From assembly GCF_003347605.1 (NCBI RefSeq), contig NZ_QDFZ01000024.1:1-64000 (forward strand): 64,000 bases of DNA, in the 5' to 3' direction. This DNA comes from Chryseobacterium sp. KLBC 52 (GTDB lineage: Bacteria; Bacteroidota; Bacteroidia; Flavobacteriales; Weeksellaceae). This document shows positions 60,405-64,000 of this stretch, piece after piece. Made by a program: the position numbers and the translations under genes. The notes under the pieces were generated by a model. It saw nothing but the letters and a program-made list of their open reading frames with translations, did not search any database and was not told the DNA's origin. Positions within the stretch are counted from its first letter, which is position 1. Every line of letters begins with the position of its first letter.

Positions 60405-61859
60405 ATGAGACAAAGACTTATCAATAAAACTGTTCAACCACAGGAAACGTTATTAACAGCAGGCAGAATGGCAGCGAGAAATGCCGTTGTTACTGAAAGT
60501 GTTTCACTACCTTCTTTATTATTTGATTCCACACTTAGCAAAGAAGACTGGATAGAAGGGTTAAAACATCACAGTAAAACTTTAACGAATCTCCTGCTTA
60601 ATGATCAGATCAAAGATTTTGATACTTATCTGGAATCTGAGTTTGGCTCTGGAGTTTCAGAATTTAAAAAGGGGATAACAGAAATTGATTATAAACCGGT
60701 TCTACAAGACCTATTGCAGACGGCCATTCTTATTGAACATTCTACAATTCCTCCCTACCTTACGGCTTTGTACTCAATCAAGGATGGAACTAATGCGCTG
60801 GCTTCACAAATTATAAGAAGTGTGGCTGTAGAAGAAATGCTCCACCTGATTATGGTTTGTAATGTTCTGAATGCTATCGACATTCAGCCTTCTGTCAACA
60901 AACAGGAAAACTACCCTACTTATCCCATGAAATTACCGATGAACGTTGATTTCTATGTAGGGTTGGAAACATTTTCAAGCAACAGCATTGCCACATTTAT
61001 AGCCATTGAAAGTCCAAGCCAACCTTTGGTAAAAGCTCCGAAATATGATCACGAAGCTAACACTTCTGCATTATATTCCCAAAGAACGGCAGTGCTGGAA
61101 AACAACTTCTGGACGCTTGAAAATATGAAAGCTTTCATCATGGAAAACGTACATACCATTGGTGAATACTATGATGTATTGTTCTTCTATATTGTTGTTT
61201 TCCAAATCATTGCTTATTACAAAGAGCATGGAAAACTTCCGAAGACTTTTGAAGAATTAAATACAGGTGGGATTTTTACAGGAGATTCAAAAAAACAGAT
61301 CCGTCCTGAACAATATTATGGAAGTGGAGGAAAATTACATTCTGTAGAGGCTTTGGCCGGAGTAATTGCTGTTTTCCAGGAAATCAAAGGGCAAGGTGAA
61401 GGTGCTGATGATTCTATTTTTGATGTTGACCCGTCCCAGTTTGAAGAAGGGGTTGAACTGGCACATTATTTCAGATTCAAAGAAGTTTTTCACGAGCATT
61501 TCTATCTGGGAGGCAACTATGAGCCTTTCATGGATGAAAACGGAATGATGCCTGTAACGACACCACCTACAGGAAAAGATCTTCCTGTAGACTGGAATGC
61601 AGCCTATCCCATGAAACCTAATCCGAAAATGGCAGACTACCAAGAAAACGAAGCATTACATACACAGGCTGTTGAGTTCAATAAAACCTACAGACGTTTA
61701 TTAGATGCCATACAAAGCGCTGTGGAAGGAAATCACAGAGAACTGGAAAAATCCATAATGTATATGTATGCTTTGAAAGAGCAGGCTGTTAATCTGATGA
61801 AACAACCATTGGATGCCCAAACCAATGCAGGTCCAACTTTCGAATACATTAATTTATAA
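60405..61859 (+). CDS. Ferritin-like protein with VioB/RebD-type domain
   Basis: 484 residues. Residues about 100-330 match the ferritin-like domain found in VioB, RebD and StaD (iminophenyl-pyruvate dimer synthases): QTAILIEHSTIPPYLTALYS followed by VAVEEMLHLIMVCNVLNAI gives the Glu and ExxH ligands of a metal site. The C-terminal 100 residues are helical (AVEFNKTYRRLLDAIQSAV). No export signal. It lies 4 bp after the GMC gene. A haem or iron oxidant role coupled to the flavoprotein is inference; the known relatives work in bis-indole pigment synthesis, whose other genes are absent. Confidence 0.7.
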   Translation: MRQRLINKTVQPQETLLTAGRMAARNAVVTESVSLPSLLFDSTLSKEDWIEGLKHHSKTLTNLLLNDQIKDFDTYLESEFGSGVSEFKKGITEIDYKPVLQDLLQTAILIEHSTIPPYLTALYSIKDGTNALASQIIRSVAVEEMLHLIMVCNVLNAIDIQPSVNKQENYPTYPMKLPMNVDFYVGLETFSSNSIATFIAIESPSQPLVKAPKYDHEANTSALYSQRTAVLENNFWTLENMKAFIMENVHTIGEYYDVLFFYIVVFQIIAYYKEHGKLPKTFEELNTGGIFTGDSKKQIRPEQYYGSGGKLHSVEALAGVIAVFQEIKGQGEGADDSIFDVDPSQFEEGVELAHYFRFKEVFHEHFYLGGNYEPFMDENGMMPVTTPPTGKDLPVDWNAAYPMKPNPKMADYQENEALHTQAVEFNKTYRRLLDAIQSAVEGNHRELEKSIMYMYALKEQAVNLMKQPLDAQTNAGPTFEYINL

Positions 61860-61877
61860 CCATAAAAACGATATATC

Positions 61878-63404
61878 ATGCTTAAAAGAAAAAAAGAAAG
61901 TCCGGAAGCAGGAGGGGAACAGTTATTCCGCAAAATGCCGGGTCAGAAGGAAGTTAATCTGGCTGAAGTAATGGACGGATATTCAAAACTTCTTATTGAT
62001 GATCCGGTGAGACCGTTCAGAGAAGACAACCTGCAGGCCATTGAAAACAATGTTGATTATGGAGTTCTGGCTGCACTGGATGGCACCTGGGTAAGCTATA
62101 ATGTCAATTACAATAAAGATATTCCAAAATCATCATTAGCAAGCGGAGTACATACTACGATCATGCCTTCACCCGGAACCAATCCGGGGACGATACCTGG
62201 AAAATTCGCTTTTACCAGTGAAGAATATATTGAGAAACTGACATTTTCCATAGTTCCCGGAGGAGTACGTAACCGTGGTGGTGCCAGTGAACTTTTCTGC
62301 GGAGCAGTTAAATACGAACAAAGCATTAAAAGTGTAAATGCTATACCAGAACAGGAGGCCCTGAAATATACACCTATCCACGAAGAAAACGGAATGTACC
62401 TATGGCTGAGTGATGTCTATAACCATGCAGCTACAAAAGAATCTATTGAAAGAGACCGTGGTATTCATGCCATTTCAACAGAGGATGCTAAATACGGATA
62501 TACCGGCGAGTATAGAGATGAGCCTTTGCTAAGGATAACACCGGACGGAGAAGCCAATCCTCAATATGTTCTTCAAAGCCAGCTACAGCCGGGACAGCCT
62601 TATTATGAAATTATTCCGGCACAGGAAATAAAGCCGGGAGCAGGGCTTGATGGTCCTTATTTTATCCCTGACTACTCTATCTCAAGAAGCGGTGTTATTC
62701 CTCATGGAAGTACCATTACTTTGCTTGGAGATATCATTCCTCAAAATAAAGATAAAAAAACGTACTATTTAATTGAAGGTTCTCCCCAGTTTCCTTACGG
62801 TAAAGAGGCATGGGAAACCAATCATCTTTCCATTTCACGTACCATGGGTAATGCAGGAGTAACTCCTCAGGAAATCATTGATCTTGATCAACCAGCACCA
62901 GAGTGGGTTCATCAAACTCTAGACGACAAGAATGATGAGGGTTCAAACAAAATTTATACCCAGAGAATACTGGCTGATGATTTGTATCCTTACTCTGTAC
63001 GCCCTGATTTGAGATTAAGAGATACATTAAGAGGTCAACACGTCAGCAATCATGTTCATGTGAGAATGTCTTCCAAAATGAAAACCGGAGCGCAGGGAGG
63101 TGTTTTGAATGTCCCGTTTGTCAACCGTTTTGTTCCGACTGTTGAAGTGGATATGGATATGTGGATAGAAACAGTACTTGAGGATGGAAAAGAGATTCTC
63201 CAGCTTCAATATGAGCAAATCGTATTCTTTGAATTTGATTTCGGGAACGATGGAGGAACTACAAGCTGGCCTCACATCCAGGTCAACACTCTTCGTAAGA
63301 TCCAGGATATTCCTGAGAACCAGAGAAAGATTATTGAAGAACAATTCTTTAGTACTGACGGACATTCCGGTACAGTTTCTGCCTGTCCTTATCATAAAGG
63401 ATAG
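61878..63404 (+). CDS. Unrecognised 508-residue protein of the GMC operon
   Basis: I do not recognise this protein. It is soluble-looking and rich in Gly, Pro and aromatic residues, without signal peptide or membrane helix. The N-terminal half has LAALDGTWVSYNVNYN and FSIVPGGVRNRGGASELFCG, which recall small beta-barrel ligand-binding proteins. The middle holds repeated GQPYYEI/GSTITLLGD-type strands, and the C-terminus has NVPFVNRFVPTVEVDMDMWI and ends with SACPYHKG. It follows the ferritin-like gene by 18 bp, and is followed by a strong terminator. A role with the GMC/ferritin pair is inferred from the operon. Confidence 0.6.
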   Translation: MLKRKKESPEAGGEQLFRKMPGQKEVNLAEVMDGYSKLLIDDPVRPFREDNLQAIENNVDYGVLAALDGTWVSYNVNYNKDIPKSSLASGVHTTIMPSPGTNPGTIPGKFAFTSEEYIEKLTFSIVPGGVRNRGGASELFCGAVKYEQSIKSVNAIPEQEALKYTPIHEENGMYLWLSDVYNHAATKESIERDRGIHAISTEDAKYGYTGEYRDEPLLRITPDGEANPQYVLQSQLQPGQPYYEIIPAQEIKPGAGLDGPYFIPDYSISRSGVIPHGSTITLLGDIIPQNKDKKTYYLIEGSPQFPYGKEAWETNHLSISRTMGNAGVTPQEIIDLDQPAPEWVHQTLDDKNDEGSNKIYTQRILADDLYPYSVRPDLRLRDTLRGQHVSNHVHVRMSSKMKTGAQGGVLNVPFVNRFVPTVEVDMDMWIETVLEDGKEILQLQYEQIVFFEFDFGNDGGTTSWPHIQVNTLRKIQDIPENQRKIIEEQFFSTDGHSGTVSACPYHKG

Positions 63405-63426
63405 ACTGGCATAATTATCATAAAAA

Positions 63427-63453
63427 AGGAGGCAGTAATTTGCCTCTTTTTTT
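63427..63453 (+). terminator. Terminator of the GMC operon
   Basis: GAGGCA-GTAATT-TGCCTC with flanking A/T pairs, followed by T7, 25 bp after the last stop codon. Confidence 0.85.
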
Positions 63454-63503
63454 ATGTTCTTTATGTCTCGTCCTGAAATAGCGATACACAAAAAAGAATC
63501 GTT

Positions 63504-63938
63504 ATGGAAGAAACATTAAGATCCACGTACATTAAACGCACACAGAAGGATTACAGTTTAAGTTTAAAACTTCAAATCGTGAAAGAAGTTGAATGTGGAG
63601 CATCCACTATTACTAGTTGTCGTAAGAAATATGGTATTCAATCTCATGGTACTATTTTAAATTGGCTGAGAAAATATGGTAACTTTGATTGGGAAAACCA
63701 AAGACCTTATGCCATGGAAAAAACACCTGAACAACGTATTATGGAATTAGAAGCCCAGGTAAGGCTTCTTGAAAAGCAAAAGGCTTTTTTAGAAAAGCAG
63801 GCTTATATTGCAGATAAGAAGTCCATATTTTTTGATATGATGATTGATCTGGCTGAGAAAGAATATCACATTGATATTCGAAAAAACTCACCACCCGAAC
63901 AATCGATTACTTCCGCAGTAAAGAAAAAGAAACTTTGA
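63504..63938 (+). CDS. IS3-family transposase OrfA
   Basis: 144 residues: HTH (LQIVKEVECGASTITSCRKK, SHGTILNWLRKYG) followed by a leucine-zipper-like coiled coil (PEQRIMELEAQVRLLEKQKA). Typical OrfA that fuses to OrfB by -1 frameshifting; an A-rich stretch (AAGAAAAAGAAAC, 63921-63933) lies just before its stop. Confidence 0.85.
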   Translation: MEETLRSTYIKRTQKDYSLSLKLQIVKEVECGASTITSCRKKYGIQSHGTILNWLRKYGNFDWENQRPYAMEKTPEQRIMELEAQVRLLEKQKAFLEKQAYIADKKSIFFDMMIDLAEKEYHIDIRKNSPPEQSITSAVKKKKL

Positions 63939-64000
63939 TTTTTACTTGTGGATTGTTAGGGTTAAATAGACAAATCTATTATAGAAGTATCAAGCGTACG
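63926..64000 (+). CDS. IS3-family transposase OrfB, 5' fragment
   Basis: In the -1 frame relative to OrfA the sequence reads KETLIFTCGLLGLNRQIYYR and on to the window edge, the usual start of OrfB (…GxSRQxYYR). No independent ATG is present, so translation as an OrfA-OrfB frameshift fusion is likely. Confidence 0.7.

Larger units (their letters stand above)
63464..64000 (+). mobile_element. IS3-family element, right part outside the window
   Basis: TGTCTCGTCCTGAAATAG at 63464 has the TG start and form of an IS3-family terminal repeat and begins 10 bp after the operon terminator. OrfA and the first 25 codons of OrfB follow. The right end and target duplication cannot be seen. Confidence 0.7.

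Noticed and set aside
60405..61859. A violacein- or rebeccamycin-type pigment cluster
   Set aside because: Only the ferritin-like domain resembles VioB/RebD; no tryptophan oxidase or other pathway genes are in the window.
62108..62381. Minus-strand frames inside the 508-residue gene
   Set aside because: Antisense to a long operon gene and without start signals or family patterns.

Overview
The window looks like chromosome from a Chryseobacterium-like member of the Flavobacteriales (Bacteroidota). The DNA is AT-rich. Many genes are preceded by the Bacteroidota -7 promoter motif TAnnTTTG rather than a classical -10 box. Several gene families are typical of this group: secreted proteins beginning QVGIN after the signal peptide, a 58-residue histone-H1-like protein, double-glycine bacteriocin-like peptides, and TPR regulators with a C-terminal HTH. 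This placement is inference from gene content; no database was searched.

Layout. 1-3501: partial initiator tRNA, then housekeeping genes (YciO-family protein, CPBP protease, yaaA, prmC, DUF4180). 3502-6155: a long untranslated leader and a two-gene surface/lectin unit. 6173-9866: two SDR-type oxidoreductases, a membrane-anchored AraC-type regulator and a rhomboid protease. 9912-14981: topoisomerase IV (parC, a small membrane protein, parE). 15299-19610: a DUF2867 gene, then a rearranged island with an orphan Rhs C-terminal cassette, two membrane-protein paralogues (presumed immunity proteins), a second Rhs core remnant and an IS1-family element. A 47-bp imperfect direct repeat containing a palindrome lies at each edge of this island. 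19725-36205: metabolic and core genes (aminotransferase, cardiolipin synthase, SDR with AraC regulator, ychF, ferritin, family-10 glycosylhydrolase-like lipoprotein, typA, yceI, tex, HAD), interspersed with three double-glycine-leader peptides.

36293-43457 is an accessory regulatory region. Two paralogous TPR-HTH regulators, two small HTH proteins, one intact and one decayed QVGIN secreted protein, and 11-bp-phased TGATGTA repeats next to promoter-like sequences occur together. One of these promoters is followed about 200 bp later by a strong orphan terminator, suggesting a small RNA. 43634-57413 holds peptidases and small regulator-target pairs: MocR with a GNAT-like protein, AraC with an MFS transporter, MarR with a universal stress protein, a Crp/Fnr regulator, HxlR with azoreductase, and RidA facing an M20 amidohydrolase.

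57882-63404 is the most unusual block. It is a compact four-gene operon: a FAD-SLDH-type small subunit without an export signal, a GMC flavoprotein with a 3Fe-4S-type cysteine motif, a ferritin-like protein of the VioB/RebD domain type, and a 508-residue protein I do not recognise. It ends in a strong terminator. An IS3-family element begins about 10 bp beyond that and runs off the window.
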